DNA of 64,000 nt from Oscillospiraceae bacterium. GTDB lineage: Bacteria > Bacillota > Clostridia > Oscillospirales > Acutalibacteraceae. The notes beneath the pieces are model-generated. The model worked only from the letters and a program-made list of their open reading frames with translations, had not been told where the DNA came from and made no database searches. This document shows, piece by piece, positions 7,403 through 16,110 of the stretch (the first letter of the stretch is position 1; each line of letters starts with the position of its first letter). Where the stretch lies: positions 123,963 through 187,962 of the forward strand of contig SVPH01000001.1 in NCBI GenBank assembly GCA_015065965.1, written 5' to 3'. Both the position numbers and the translations under genes were made by a program.

Positions 7403-8785
7403 TCAAAACTCAATGCGTGAGGCGATATAATCTTCAAGAGCATCAATTGAAATGCGCTCCTGCTGCATTGTGTCACGGTCTCTGACTGTTACGCAGTTAT
7501 CTTCAAGTGAATCAAAGTCAAAAGTGATGCAGATAGGAGTACCGATTTCATCTTCACGGCGGTAACGCTTGCCGATTGAACCTGTTTCATCAAAGTCAAC
7601 CATGAACTTCTTCTGGAGTTTCTCATAAACTTTAAGAGCATCAGCCGAAAGTTTCTTTGAAAGAGGAAGAACTGCTGCTTTGAACGGAGCGATTGCGGGG
7701 CTGAGATGAAGAACAACTCTTGTGTCATTCTTTTCAGCGTCAATAACCTCTTCATCGTATGCTTCGCAAAGGAGAGCAAGGACTGTTCTGTCAAGACCGT
7801 AAGTTGATTCGATGATGAAGGGGATGTACTTCTCGTTTGTTTCGGGATCGAGATAATCCATCTTCTGACCGCTGTATTCCTGATGCCTTGTAAGGTCAAA
7901 GTTGGTTCTGTTATGTGTGCCGTTGATTTCGCCCCAGCCGAACGGGAAAAGGAATTCGATATCGCAGGCAGCCTTTGCATAGTGAGCAAGTTTTTCATGG
8001 TCATGATAACGGAGATTTTCAGCGTTGATGCCGAGATCCTGATAATACTTCATGCCGTATTCCTTGAAGTAATCGTAAAGTTCGTTATCTGTACCTTCTT
8101 TACAGAAAGTCTGGAACTCCATCTGCTCAAACTCGATTGTTCTAAAAGTGAAGTTACCGGGGGTGATTTCGTTTCTGAAAGCCTTACCTATCTGACCGAT
8201 GCTGAAAGGAAGTTTTGCTCTCATTGTTCTCTGAACATTGAGGTAGTTTACATATTCACCCTGAGCATTTTCGGGGCGGAGATAAATGATGCTCTTGCTG
8301 TCATTGGTAACGCCTCTGAAAGTCTGGAACATCAGGTTGAATTCTCTAATTGATGTGAAGTTGTGTTTGCCGCAATGTGGGCAGGGGATTGAATGAGCCT
8401 TGATGAACTCAAACATTTCCTCTTTTGTCATGCCGTCTGCATGAGCGTTGGGATCAAAATCGTCAATGAGGTTGTCTGCTCTGTGACGCATTTTGCATTC
8501 CTTACAGTCAAGCAGAGGGTCTGAGAAACTTGCAACATGGCCGCTTGCCTCCCAAACTCTGGGATGCATGAGGATATCGGCATCGACCTCATAACTGTTC
8601 TTTCTTTCCTGAATGAATCTTTTGCGCCATGTATCCTTGACATTGTTCTTCATTCTTGCGCCGAGAGGGCCGTAATCCCAAGTGTTTGCAAGACCGCCGT
8701 AGATTTCGCTGCCTGCAAAAATGAAGCCTCTGCCCTTACAGAGAGCAACGATTTTTTCCATGGTTTTTTCGGTATTTTTCATCAT
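7403..8785 (-). CDS. glyS: Glycyl-tRNA synthetase, dimeric class II type
   Basis: The single-chain alpha2-type glycyl-tRNA synthetase (460 residues) shows class II motif 2 (FRNEITP) and motif 3 (GLDRTVLALL), with the FAGSEIYGGLANTWDYGPLG opening typical of the family and an anticodon-binding domain at the end (IAPFKAAVLPL to the terminus). A zinc-ribbon-like insertion contains CKECKMRH and CPHC. It charges tRNA-Gly in the cytoplasm. The ATG at 8785 has GGGAG at good spacing; an in-frame TTG six bases farther upstream is too close to it. No T-box leader is visible in the short upstream region. OadA lies 51 bases downstream, so read-through is possible. Confidence 0.96.
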   Translation of the reverse strand: MMKNTEKTMEKIVALCKGRGFIFAGSEIYGGLANTWDYGPLGARMKNNVKDTWRKRFIQERKNSYEVDADILMHPRVWEASGHVASFSDPLLDCKECKMRHRADNLIDDFDPNAHADGMTKEEMFEFIKAHSIPCPHCGKHNFTSIREFNLMFQTFRGVTNDSKSIIYLRPENAQGEYVNYLNVQRTMRAKLPFSIGQIGKAFRNEITPGNFTFRTIEFEQMEFQTFCKEGTDNELYDYFKEYGMKYYQDLGINAENLRYHDHEKLAHYAKAACDIEFLFPFGWGEINGTHNRTNFDLTRHQEYSGQKMDYLDPETNEKYIPFIIESTYGLDRTVLALLCEAYDEEVIDAEKNDTRVVLHLSPAIAPFKAAVLPLSKKLSADALKVYEKLQKKFMVDFDETGSIGKRYRREDEIGTPICITFDFDSLEDNCVTVRDRDTMQQERISIDALEDYIASRIEF

Positions 8786-8860
8786 ATCCAAAACTCCCGC
8801 ATTTTAATTTTTTACTCTTATATCATACCCTAAATTGTTAAATAAAGTCAATGATTTACG

Positions 8861-8897
8861 CAACAAAAAAGACCGCGAAAAGCGGCCTTTTTTGTTG
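8861..8897. terminator. Bidirectional intrinsic terminator
   Basis: The sequence CAACAAAAAAGACCGC and its near-perfect inverse flank a GAAAA loop, giving T-runs on both strands. It lies between the 5' region of glyS and the 3' side of the zinc-ribbon protein gene, so it most plausibly ends the minus-strand transcript from 9008-9592. The remaining 110 bases to 9008 hold no gene I can support. Confidence 0.75.
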
Positions 8898-9007
8898 AAA
8901 TGTACTATTTATTTTTATTTATTCTTTTTAAGATAAATATTAATATAATATTACGGCGATTACTGCAACTGTTGCGGCAGTAAACAGCAGAAATGATTCT
9001 CATAGTG

Positions 9008-9592
9008 TTACATCCTTTTCAGCGACTCTGTGTAATATCTTATATGATCGCGAAGATGGATTGCCTGTGTATTGTCAAGTCCTTTTATGTCGATAGCGCC
9101 GAAATCGGTTATGATTACAAATTTGGGGTGCGAATCTTTGCCGTGCCTTGTCATAGCGGAATTCGTGCTCATTCCAAAGGCTTTTACTTTAATTACATCG
9201 TCATAATAAACAGTGAATCTTTTTGTAAACAAAGGAATTTTGCATGGGATTATACCGTAAACGCAATTGCTGTAAACAGAAACATAACTTCTTGATGCCG
9301 AAATAACTATAAGAACAGCAACGATAACGGCTATAATATCAATGCAAATCATAATCTCTTTTTCAATTGCAGGCACTATGTTAAAGAAAACTATTCCCAT
9401 AACAACAATTCCAAAAGGAACCATGTACCTGCAAAGCATATTTTTGGTCATCGGGAAATAGTCAACAAATTTACCTGTTTTACGTTCTGAATAATCTGAT
9501 TTCTGGTCAAGAGGCTTCGATTTCAGTCTTCCGCAACTTGAACATATATTATCAGAACGGCTCATTTTATCGCCGCAGAATTTGCATTTCAT
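9008..9592 (-). CDS. Zinc-ribbon membrane protein with PH-like domain
   Basis: The 194-residue protein has an N-terminal zinc ribbon (CKFCGDK and CSSCGRL pairs), two adjacent transmembrane helices (about residues 55-100) and a C-terminal segment resembling bacterial PH (bPH) domains, with a VSVYSNCVYGIIPCKIPLFTKR-like start and a VIITDFGAIDIKGL strand pair. The layout suggests a membrane protein with cytoplasmic ribbon and PH domains. The function is not known. The ATG at 9592 with GAGGAG is chosen over an upstream GTG. It is a stand-alone gene downstream of the lipase fusion and separated from it by a terminator. Confidence 0.6.
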   Translation of the reverse strand: MKCKFCGDKMSRSDNICSSCGRLKSKPLDQKSDYSERKTGKFVDYFPMTKNMLCRYMVPFGIVVMGIVFFNIVPAIEKEIMICIDIIAVIVAVLIVISASRSYVSVYSNCVYGIIPCKIPLFTKRFTVYYDDVIKVKAFGMSTNSAMTRHGKDSHPKFVIITDFGAIDIKGLDNTQAIHLRDHIRYYTESLKRM

Positions 9593-9645
9593 TTTTATCA
9601 CTCCTCAATTCCGATTTTAGCATATATGGATTATGCAGTCAATAA

Positions 9646-9675
9646 GAAAGGACAGCCGTGAAGGCTGTCCCTCAA
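9646..9675 (-). terminator. Terminator of the HTH-lipase gene
   Basis: An eight-base stem GGACAGCC / GGCTGTCC lies directly after the minus-strand stop at 9678 and is followed by a T-rich stretch on that strand. Confidence 0.7.
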
Positions 9676-9677
9676 AG

Positions 9678-11252
9678 TTATCTTTTTAAATTATCAACCA
9701 TTCCAAAATGTTCAACATAAAAATCCAAAGTAGAGTCTGTTTTGGAATTAAGACCTATAACATTGCCATGGTCGCCGTCTTTGGTTTTTGCAACATGCCA
9801 TATGCCCTTTTGGAACTCTTCAACATCTTCAAGATTTTCGGTATATTCAACATAGGCTTCGTCAAACGGATATCTTGCGGATATAACGCTTACAAGGCCG
9901 TCGTTTTCCTGCCAAGTTTCATCAATGGCTATTCCGCCGTCGGTTGTGCCTTTATATGAGCCCATGGCAAGGGCAAAGGGATAAAGAACAGGCAGGGTAG
10001 TGCTGTTGGGTACCTGACCTCTGAGGAGAGAACCTGCTTTTGTTGTGCTGTATGAATATGAGAAATAATAAACATCGTCAACCGTCTGAATCATTTCGTT
10101 CAGTTTTGCCGCACCGTCGGGAGAGAGGTCATATGCCGCATGGTCGTTACCCATGGAAGTGACGGCAGAAACTGCGCTTTCTGCATTGCTTTCTGTGACT
10201 TCGCTGACTCCGAAATGATCGAGTTTAAAATCATAAACTCCGCTTGCCGATGAACCGATATCGGCAATGCCGAAGCAAAGGCTGATAAGCATGTCGGTTG
10301 TGTCTTTTATTCCTACAAGTCCGCCGACAGAATTGAGAACTTCTGTGAGCGATGAGCCGTTGTGCGGAGCACAGAGTGCGGTTACACTGTGAACCCAGTC
10401 GCCTTTGCCGCCGGTGAAAAGAGGTGATGTTTCATCGCCTGTTGCAGCAACTTCTGCTTCATTGCCGTATTCAAGGAGAGAAGCAAGCAGTCTTACGGTT
10501 GCTCCGCCGAAACTGTGACCGACAAGATTGATTTTTACTCTTTGCCCGCCGTTGATTTTCTCACCCCAATTTTCAAAAAGAGGAGTGTCGTATGTTCTGC
10601 CGTAGCGTTCATGGTTATGCTCTTTTGAATGAACTTCGCCGTAGTCAACGGTTGTTCCCGTGAGTTGAGCGTAAAGTTCGCAGGCTCTGTCCCATGCGCT
10701 TGAAATCGGACCTATGCTCGGCATATAAACTTCATAGCCCATATCGGTGAGTTCGGTTTTCAGGTCGCAAGCGCCTGCACCCCAATACTGTATTGTTTCA
10801 TTGATTCCTTCGCCCTCACCCCAGCCGCCGAGACCGTGAACAAGAACATAAGGATATTTTACTTTGCCGCCGTTGAGTTCCCACCATGCCTCACGGATTC
10901 CGCCGTAATGAACGGGGATTGCAATTGCCGTAATAATGATGCAAAGAGCAAGAACAAGAGCAATTATTTTTTTGACAGGTTTTTTCTTTTTGCCGTCTGA
11001 CGGCGGAGTGATTTCCTCGGCAGACTCGGAAACGTCTTCGGCAGGGGTTTCATATTCATCTGCTTTGAGAATATAATCGGTTGATACGCCGAAAAGTTCG
11101 CTCATTGCAATTATTTTATCGGTATCGGGCAATGCTGCGCCTGATTCCCATTTTGAAACCGACTGACGCGAAACACCGAGTTTTTCAGCGAGTGCTTCCT
11201 GTGACAGACCTTTTTCTTTTCTTAATATTGCAATTTTATCAGAAATGTTCAT
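9678..11252 (-). CDS. Fusion of HTH regulator, membrane helix and I.5-type lipase
   Basis: The 524-residue protein starts with a Cro/C1-type HTH (residues 6-60, GLSQEALAEKLGVSRQSVSKW). A charged linker, a Lys-rich stop and one transmembrane helix (about 95-113) follow, then a lipase domain (133-515). The lipase resembles the staphylococcal/Geobacillus family I.5 lipases: LVHGLGGWG oxyanion loop, SSAWDRACELYAQL, a His-rich zinc-site region (EHNHERYGRT), the nucleophile elbow GHSFGG (Ser247), Asp451 in ENDGLVSV and His495 in GDHGNVIG. The helix would put the lipase outside and the HTH inside. GAGGAG-type ribosome binding site. It may be a membrane-bound regulator that senses lipids, or an ordinary lipase with an HTH-derived anchor. 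Confidence 0.88.
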   Translation of the reverse strand: MNISDKIAILRKEKGLSQEALAEKLGVSRQSVSKWESGAALPDTDKIIAMSELFGVSTDYILKADEYETPAEDVSESAEEITPPSDGKKKKPVKKIIALVLALCIIITAIAIPVHYGGIREAWWELNGGKVKYPYVLVHGLGGWGEGEGINETIQYWGAGACDLKTELTDMGYEVYMPSIGPISSAWDRACELYAQLTGTTVDYGEVHSKEHNHERYGRTYDTPLFENWGEKINGGQRVKINLVGHSFGGATVRLLASLLEYGNEAEVAATGDETSPLFTGGKGDWVHSVTALCAPHNGSSLTEVLNSVGGLVGIKDTTDMLISLCFGIADIGSSASGVYDFKLDHFGVSEVTESNAESAVSAVTSMGNDHAAYDLSPDGAAKLNEMIQTVDDVYYFSYSYSTTKAGSLLRGQVPNSTTLPVLYPFALAMGSYKGTTDGGIAIDETWQENDGLVSVISARYPFDEAYVEYTENLEDVEEFQKGIWHVAKTKDGDHGNVIGLNSKTDSTLDFYVEHFGMVDNLKR

Positions 11253-11397
11253 TTTCTGCTCCTCCTTTGTGAGTTGGTTACATTTTATCCTGTGCAGACC
11301 TGATTTTCAACCAACTTTGGTGTACGAAAACAAAAAATTCATGTAAACTCAGATTTACATATATAAGAATAGCACTTTTATGCTTTTCAGTCAATAT

Positions 11398-11434
11398 AAA
11401 AAGCCGTTCACTGTTAAGGCAGAGAACGGCTTTT
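11398..11434 (-). terminator. Terminator of mgtE
   Basis: AAAAGCCGTTC and GAACGGCTTTTT form a stem immediately downstream of the mgtE stop codon (11438), with T-runs on both strands. The 11253-11397 stretch before it is the AT-rich upstream region of the lipase gene. Confidence 0.85.
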
Positions 11435-11437
11435 TGA

Positions 11438-12793
11438 TTAAATAAGAAATACTTTTGCAAGTCCGAAATAGATTACAAGGGTTACGATGTCAACTAAAGT
11501 TGCAATCATCGGACCTGCCATGAGTGCAGGGTCAAGTTTAATTATCTTTGCAAATATGGGCAGCGAACAGCCGATAAGTTTTGCAACGATGATAGCGCAG
11601 AACATTGCAAGTGATACAACGAGAAAAACTTCAATTGTTCCTTCGCAGAAAAGGTACATTCTCAGAATATTGGCAATGGCAAGCACTGCACCGCAGATTG
11701 ACGCAACCCGCAGTTCTTTGAGCACTATTTTGAAATAATCCTTTATTTCTATTTCGCCGACGGCAAGACCGCGGATGATAAGCGTTGAAACCTGGCTGCC
11801 TGCGTTACCGCCTGTGCCCATGAGCATTGGCATGGATGCAGTCAACGCAACAAAGCCTGCAAGCAGAGTTTCGTAGCCTTCAATAATTTTGCCTGTGAAT
11901 GTTCCGGAAATCATCAGAATAAGAAGCCATAGAATTCTGTTTCTGGCAAGTTTGAAAACACCGGTTTTGAGGTATTCATCATCCGAGGGAGCGAGCAAAG
12001 CCATCTTTTCAAAGTCCTCGGTAGTTTCTTCTTCGATAACATCAACGATATCGTCAACCGTGATAATGCCGACAAGGCGGTTTTCATTATCAACAACGGG
12101 AACACTCAGAAGGTCGTATTTTTTAACAATATCCGCAACGTACTCACGGTCATCATGCGTACCAACGGAAATGAGTTGGGCATCGTCTTCCATGATATCG
12201 CCCACAAGGGTGTCCTGCTCGCAAAGCAGAAGCGAGAGAAGAGGGATGCTGCCGAGCAGATGATGCTCTCTGTCAACACAGTAGCAAGTGTAGACGGTTT
12301 CTTTATCAAGACCCGTTTTTCTTATTTTTTCAATTGCTTCGGCGGCGGTAAGGCTTGTGCGCAGGTGCACCATTTCAATGGTCATGAGGCTGCCTGCACA
12401 GTCTTCCGGATAATTGAGAAAACGGTTAATCAATTTTCTTGTTTTGGGGTCGGAATGAGCAAGAACTCTTGTTACAACGCTTGCCGGTACTTCTTCAAGA
12501 AAGTCAACCGTATCGTCAAGAAACATTTCATCGAGCAGATTTTCAAGTTCTGTATCGGTTATGGAGCGGACCAGTTCAGCCTGAGTATCGGGCTCAAGAT
12601 AGGCAAAAACTTCTGCTGAGGTATCTTTAGGCAAAACTCTGAATGCCCTGAGTCTGTTTTTTGGTTCAAGACCTTCGATAAGTTGAGCGGTGTCAACAAC
12701 GTTGAGTTCGCACAGAAGTTTACGCAGCGCGGAAATTTCACCTTTTGAGGCAAGTTCGGCAATCTGCTCAAGCAAGATTTCAAAATTTTCCAT
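11438..12793 (-). CDS. mgtE: MgtE-type magnesium transporter
   Basis: The 451-residue protein has the MgtE layout: an N-terminal helical superfold domain (residues 1-125, with the repeated VFAYLEPDTQAEL pattern), two CBS domains (about 127-250), a plug helix and five transmembrane helices, including the signature MLMGTGGNAGSQVSTLIIRGLAVGEI region in which Asn-Ala-Gly-Ser-Gln marks the pore. It imports Mg2+, with the cytoplasmic domains closing the channel at high Mg2+. The open frame extends 15 codons upstream from a GTG, but ATG at 12793 follows AAAGGAGA and is preferred. It has a strong promoter and a structured leader of about 180 bases. Confidence 0.95.
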   Translation of the reverse strand: MENFEILLEQIAELASKGEISALRKLLCELNVVDTAQLIEGLEPKNRLRAFRVLPKDTSAEVFAYLEPDTQAELVRSITDTELENLLDEMFLDDTVDFLEEVPASVVTRVLAHSDPKTRKLINRFLNYPEDCAGSLMTIEMVHLRTSLTAAEAIEKIRKTGLDKETVYTCYCVDREHHLLGSIPLLSLLLCEQDTLVGDIMEDDAQLISVGTHDDREYVADIVKKYDLLSVPVVDNENRLVGIITVDDIVDVIEEETTEDFEKMALLAPSDDEYLKTGVFKLARNRILWLLILMISGTFTGKIIEGYETLLAGFVALTASMPMLMGTGGNAGSQVSTLIIRGLAVGEIEIKDYFKIVLKELRVASICGAVLAIANILRMYLFCEGTIEVFLVVSLAMFCAIIVAKLIGCSLPIFAKIIKLDPALMAGPMIATLVDIVTLVIYFGLAKVFLI

Positions 12794-12976
12794 AAAAAAA
12801 GCATCTCCTTTCACGGCTATACCGCAACGGAGACGCACTCATGAAAGCGATTTGGTCAAAAATCACTCGGCAATTCCGCTGGCACGGCATAGTATTCGGT
12901 TATGTATATACTTCGAGGGTTAGGAATATCGGAACTGCCCAAAATTTTTCACCAACTTTTCAAAAAAATTTTTTAC
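12794..12976 (-). promoter_or_regulatory. Structured 5' leader of mgtE with ribosome-site hairpin
   Basis: On the transcript, GTCTCC (12829-12834 region) can pair with the GGAGAT that contains the ribosome binding site (12803-12808), with an inner CGG-TATAG-CCG helix. Just upstream, AGTGATTT and AAATCGCT form a second eight-base hairpin around TTGACC. This arrangement would hide the ribosome site. It does not match the M-box consensus as I remember it, so the ligand, if any, is unknown. A Mg2+-related control is an inference from the gene downstream. Confidence 0.45.
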
Positions 12977-12982
12977 TCTACT

Positions 12983-13011
12983 ATCGTACACCCAAGATCG
13001 AGTCAAGTCAA
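12983..13011 (-). promoter_or_regulatory. Promoter of mgtE
   Basis: TTGACT, a 17-base spacer and TACGAT on the minus strand. Transcription would begin near 12976 and give a leader of about 180 bases. Confidence 0.6.
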
Positions 13012-13052
13012 GTAATTTTTTAAAAAAATCCGCAAATTGAAAATATTTTCTG

Positions 13053-13110
13053 AAAATCGAGAAAAACGGAGATATATGCCAGAAATCGGACGAAAACACA
13101 AGAAATCGAG
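13053..13110 (+). repeat. Three AATCGRG-type direct repeats upstream of the head module
   Basis: AATCGAG (13055), AATCGGA (13084) and AATCGAG (13104) are spaced 29 and 20 bases apart, close to whole helical turns, within an A-rich stretch. They sit just ahead of the terminase small-subunit gene, where packaging sites are often found. A regulatory or packaging role is only an inference. Confidence 0.3.
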
Positions 13111-13180
13111 CAATAAAAAGCAAAAAATTAAAAAAGGCGGTGACTTAATTGAGTCAAAAAATTCCGCTGTTTGCACTTAG
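13076..13180 (+). CDS. Possible 34-residue basic leader ORF of the head module
   Basis: An ATG preceded by GGAG at four bases opens a 34-codon frame, beginning MPEIGRKHKKSSNKKQK, that is very rich in Lys and ends 37 bases before terS. There is no homologue I recognise and the frame is short, so it could be chance in an A-rich region. If real, it could be a small basic phage protein or a leader peptide. Confidence 0.3.
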   Translation: MPEIGRKHKKSSNKKQKIKKGGDLIESKNSAVCT

Positions 13181-13217
13181 GGTGAGAGGAGTTTGATAAA
13201 ACCCTCTCGGAAAGGAG

Positions 13218-13697
13218 ATGGTTGTTCTGACCGAAAAAGAACGTCTTTTCTGCACTTACTATGCTGAAGACGGTGATGCCAGGGGATGTGCGGCAAGAGC
13301 AGGATTTGTTGTTGCTCCGCGCAGAAGTGCGGCAAGGCTGCTTGTAAGGGAAGAAATAAGAGCCGAGATATCGAGACAGGAAAAAGAGAAAAAGGCGACC
13401 GCCGCTCTTGTCGAAAAAGGTCTTCGCCGCCTTGCCTTCGGCTCTGTTGCGGATGCACTTAAACTCATGCTGTGCGAGGAAACAATGACCGCCGAGGAAA
13501 TTGAAAAACTTGATCTTTTCAATGTATCCGATATAAAGCGTCCCAAAGGCGGCGGACTTGAAATTAAGTTTTTTGACAGGCTCAAAGCGCTTGAACGCCT
13601 CGAAAAAATCGGTTCGGGTGAGGAAACAGTGCAGAGCAGTTTTGTGCAGGCTCTTTCTGAAGGTGCAAAACTGCTTTCGCAGGGTGATGACTCTTGA
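13218..13697 (+). CDS. Phage terminase small subunit
   Basis: The 159-residue protein starts with the Terminase_2-type pattern (LTEKERLFCTYYAEDGDARGCAARAGF), a helix-turn-helix DNA-recognition domain, followed by RRSAARLLVREEIRAEI and a helical oligomerisation region. It would recognise the packaging site and deliver DNA to the large subunit. The start is unusual: the ATG at 13218 touches the AAAGGAG motif with no spacer, while a CTG at 13227 sits at normal spacing just before TEKE. A hairpin (GAGAGG / CCTCTC, 13183-13209 region) lies just upstream. The large subunit gene overlaps its stop codon. Confidence 0.85.
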   Translation: MVVLTEKERLFCTYYAEDGDARGCAARAGFVVAPRRSAARLLVREEIRAEISRQEKEKKATAALVEKGLRRLAFGSVADALKLMLCEETMTAEEIEKLDLFNVSDIKRPKGGGLEIKFFDRLKALERLEKIGSGEETVQSSFVQALSEGAKLLSQGDDS

Positions 13698-14965
13698 TAA
13701 ACAGCAAAAAGCATGGTTACACACCTTTTTCACCCAAGCAGATGAAAGCACTTTGTTGGTGGATGCCCGAAAGCCCTTTTTGCAAGCACGATGCGATTAT
13801 ATGCGACGGTGCAGTGCGTTCAGGCAAAACTCTTTGTATGTCTGTTTCATTTATTTCATGGGCATTTTTAGGCTTTTCGGACTGCTCTTTTGCCCTGTGC
13901 GGAAAAACAATTGCATCGCTTCGCCGTAATGTTGTAACGGTTATTCTGCCCGTACTCAGGGAAATCGGCTTTGAATGCAACGAAAAACACTCAAAAAATC
14001 TTATCGAAATAACCTATGGCGGAGTTATGAACCGTTTTTACCTTTTTGGCGGAAAAGATGAGGGCTCGGCTGCACTGATTCAGGGAATGACACTGGCAGG
14101 AGTTTTACTTGACGAGGTTACGCTTATGCCACGTTCTTTTGTTGAACAGGCGCTTGCGAGATGTTCGGTTGAAGGGTCAAAACTTTGGTTCAATTGCAAC
14201 CCCGAACATCCCATGCACTGGTTCCACGAAGAATGGATAAAAAAGCGAGATGAGAAAAACTGCTTTTATCTGCATTTTACGATGAAAGATAATCCGTCGC
14301 TTACACCGTCTATTATCCGCCGCTATGAGAAACTGTATTCGGGCGCATTCTATGAAAGATTCGTGCTTGGCAGATGGGTTGCGGCACAAGGATGTGTTTA
14401 TCCGATGTTTTCGCAGGAAAAGCATGTTGTTCAGCCGCCTGACCGTTTTGAACGGTACTATATCTCATGTGATTACGGTACGGTTAACCCGTCTTCCTTC
14501 GGTTTGTGGGGAGAAAACGGCGGAAAGTGGTATAGAATTAAGGAATATTATTTTAATTCACGCACTGAAGGCAGGCAGAAAACCGACAGTGAGCATTATG
14601 AAGCCTTGTGTGAACTTGCGGATAATCTGCCGATTGAAGCCGTTATAGTTGACCCGTCTGCAGCAAGTTTTATGGAATGTATAAGGCGCGACGGAAAGTT
14701 TGGCGTTATCCCTGCAAAAAACGATGTTATTGACGGAATAAGGCGTGTTTCGGACTGCCTTAAGGAGCAGAAAATTATGTTTTCACCCGAATGTAAGGAT
14801 TCCATAAAAGAATTCGGGTTATACAGATGGGAGGAAAATTCCGCCAAAGATTCCGTCAAAAAAGAGAATGACCATGCAATGGATGATATCCGCTATTTTG
14901 TTTCAACTGTTGTTACGCAGCAGGATGACAGCGGATTTTTTGCCGTTGCAGCGAAAAGACGATGA
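13694..14965 (+). CDS. Phage terminase large subunit
   Basis: This 423-residue PBSX/Terminase_3-type motor starts at a TTG that overlaps the terS stop (TTGA). The ATPase domain shows Walker A (GAVRSGKT, about residues 34-41), Walker B (GVLLDEVTLM) and the coupling CNPEHPMHWF segment. The nuclease domain has SCDYGTVNPSSFGLW with the first catalytic Asp, VIVDPSAASF and a late HAMDDIRYF with acidic residues. All key motifs are present, so the motor looks functional. It would package DNA into the procapsid through the portal. Confidence 0.95.
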   Translation: MINSKKHGYTPFSPKQMKALCWWMPESPFCKHDAIICDGAVRSGKTLCMSVSFISWAFLGFSDCSFALCGKTIASLRRNVVTVILPVLREIGFECNEKHSKNLIEITYGGVMNRFYLFGGKDEGSAALIQGMTLAGVLLDEVTLMPRSFVEQALARCSVEGSKLWFNCNPEHPMHWFHEEWIKKRDEKNCFYLHFTMKDNPSLTPSIIRRYEKLYSGAFYERFVLGRWVAAQGCVYPMFSQEKHVVQPPDRFERYYISCDYGTVNPSSFGLWGENGGKWYRIKEYYFNSRTEGRQKTDSEHYEALCELADNLPIEAVIVDPSAASFMECIRRDGKFGVIPAKNDVIDGIRRVSDCLKEQKIMFSPECKDSIKEFGLYRWEENSAKDSVKKENDHAMDDIRYFVSTVVTQQDDSGFFAVAAKRR

Positions 14966-14979
14966 AAGGAGGAGATGTT

Positions 14980-16110
14980 ATGGGAATATTCAAAAACCGT
15001 AAGGTTTCAAGAGTTTCGGCACCTGTAACTCAAAGTGCAAACAGACACCCGTTCGGAATACTTGACGGATATGTGCCTTTGGCAGCACCTCAGATAAAAC
15101 TTTATTATGCGCTCAGAGAAGCAGTGCCTGTTATTGATGCGGCGGTTTTTAAACTTGTACGGCTGACAGGCGGATTCAAAGTGGAATGCGACAATTCTGC
15201 CGCGCAGACTGCAATTGATGAGTTTATACAGAGTGTTCCTGTCGGCGGCAACAGGCAGGGCCTTTCGGCTTTTGTTTCAAGTTATTTTGAACAACTTCTG
15301 ACCTGCGGAACAGCGTTGGGTGAAATCGTAACTGACACCGATGGTATGCCGAGAGCGCTTTTCAATGCGCCGCTTGACAATATTGAACTCAAAAGAAATG
15401 AAAACGGATTTGATATTGATATTTATACCCGTGACGGCGCAGAATTCCGCAAAGTTACAAGACCCGAAATGTGCCTTCTGAGCGTTCTTAATCCCGAACC
15501 CGGTGCACTTACGGGCTGTTCCCTGCTCAAAGGTCTGCCGTTTGTAAGTTCTGTTTTGCTTAAAATTTTTGAGAGTATCGGTGCTAACTGGGAAAGAGTC
15601 GGTAATCTTCGCTTTGCGGTTACATATAACCCGAAAAATGATGCAGTGGACAGAGCGTATGCCAAAGACAGAGCCATGCAGGTTGCGAAAGAATGGGGAG
15701 AAGCAATGCAGAGCGGCTCGGAAATCAGGGATTTTGTTGCAGTAGGCGATGTGCAGATAAAGGTTATCGGAGCGGATAATCAGATTCTTGACAGTGAAAT
15801 ACCCGTGCGACAGATGCTTGAACAGATTGTTGCAAAAACAGGTTTGCCGCCTTTTATGCTTGGGCTTTCATGGTCAAGCACGGAAAGAATGTCATCCCAG
15901 CAGGCGGATGTACTCACAAGCGAACTTGAGGCATACAGAAGAATTCTGACTCCCGTAATCAGAAAAGTATGTGCGGTTTATCTGAATAGTCTGGGTCATT
16001 CATGTAACACAAAAGTTGTGTGGGATGATATAACCCTTCAGGATGAGGTTGAACTGAGCAGAGCCGAACTTTACAGAGCGCAGGCAGAAAAAATCAGGAG
16101 AGGTGAATAA
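14980..16110 (+). CDS. Phage portal protein
   Basis: The 376-residue product has portal family features: the Pro/Leu-rich start (LDGYVPLAAPQIKLYYALREAVPVIDAAVFKLV), the central LFNAPLDNIELKRNENGFDI wing, the helical stem region and KTGLPPFMLGLSWSSTERMSSQQADVL near the end, typical of SPP1/HK97-type portals. It would form the dodecameric DNA entry ring of the capsid. The ATG at 14980 follows AAAGGAGGAG; the frame's earlier ATG at 14962 lies before that ribosome site and is rejected. It ends at TAA 16108-16110, one base into the next frame. Confidence 0.92.
   Translation: MGIFKNRKVSRVSAPVTQSANRHPFGILDGYVPLAAPQIKLYYALREAVPVIDAAVFKLVRLTGGFKVECDNSAAQTAIDEFIQSVPVGGNRQGLSAFVSSYFEQLLTCGTALGEIVTDTDGMPRALFNAPLDNIELKRNENGFDIDIYTRDGAEFRKVTRPEMCLLSVLNPEPGALTGCSLLKGLPFVSSVLLKIFESIGANWERVGNLRFAVTYNPKNDAVDRAYAKDRAMQVAKEWGEAMQSGSEIRDFVAVGDVQIKVIGADNQILDSEIPVRQMLEQIVAKTGLPPFMLGLSWSSTERMSSQQADVLTSELEAYRRILTPVIRKVCAVYLNSLGHSCNTKVVWDDITLQDEVELSRAELYRAQAEKIRRGE

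Noticed and set aside
8898..9007. Small hydrophobic protein downstream of the zinc-ribbon gene
   Set aside because: The hydrophobic reading frame has no start codon, and the frame that has an ATG after AAGGA does not look like a protein.
12794..12976. M-box (ykoK) magnesium riboswitch before mgtE
   Set aside because: Neither the conserved GGTGAGGCTCCT-like core nor the expected helix order can be found; the leader is kept only as unassigned.
12900..13217. Attachment site or integrase of the head module
   Set aside because: No direct repeats at both ends, tRNA gene or recombinase frame could be found by eye.
13128..13751. Long minus-strand frame opposite terS and terL
   Set aside because: It overlaps strongly supported phage genes, has no ribosome site and has a composition of an antisense shadow.
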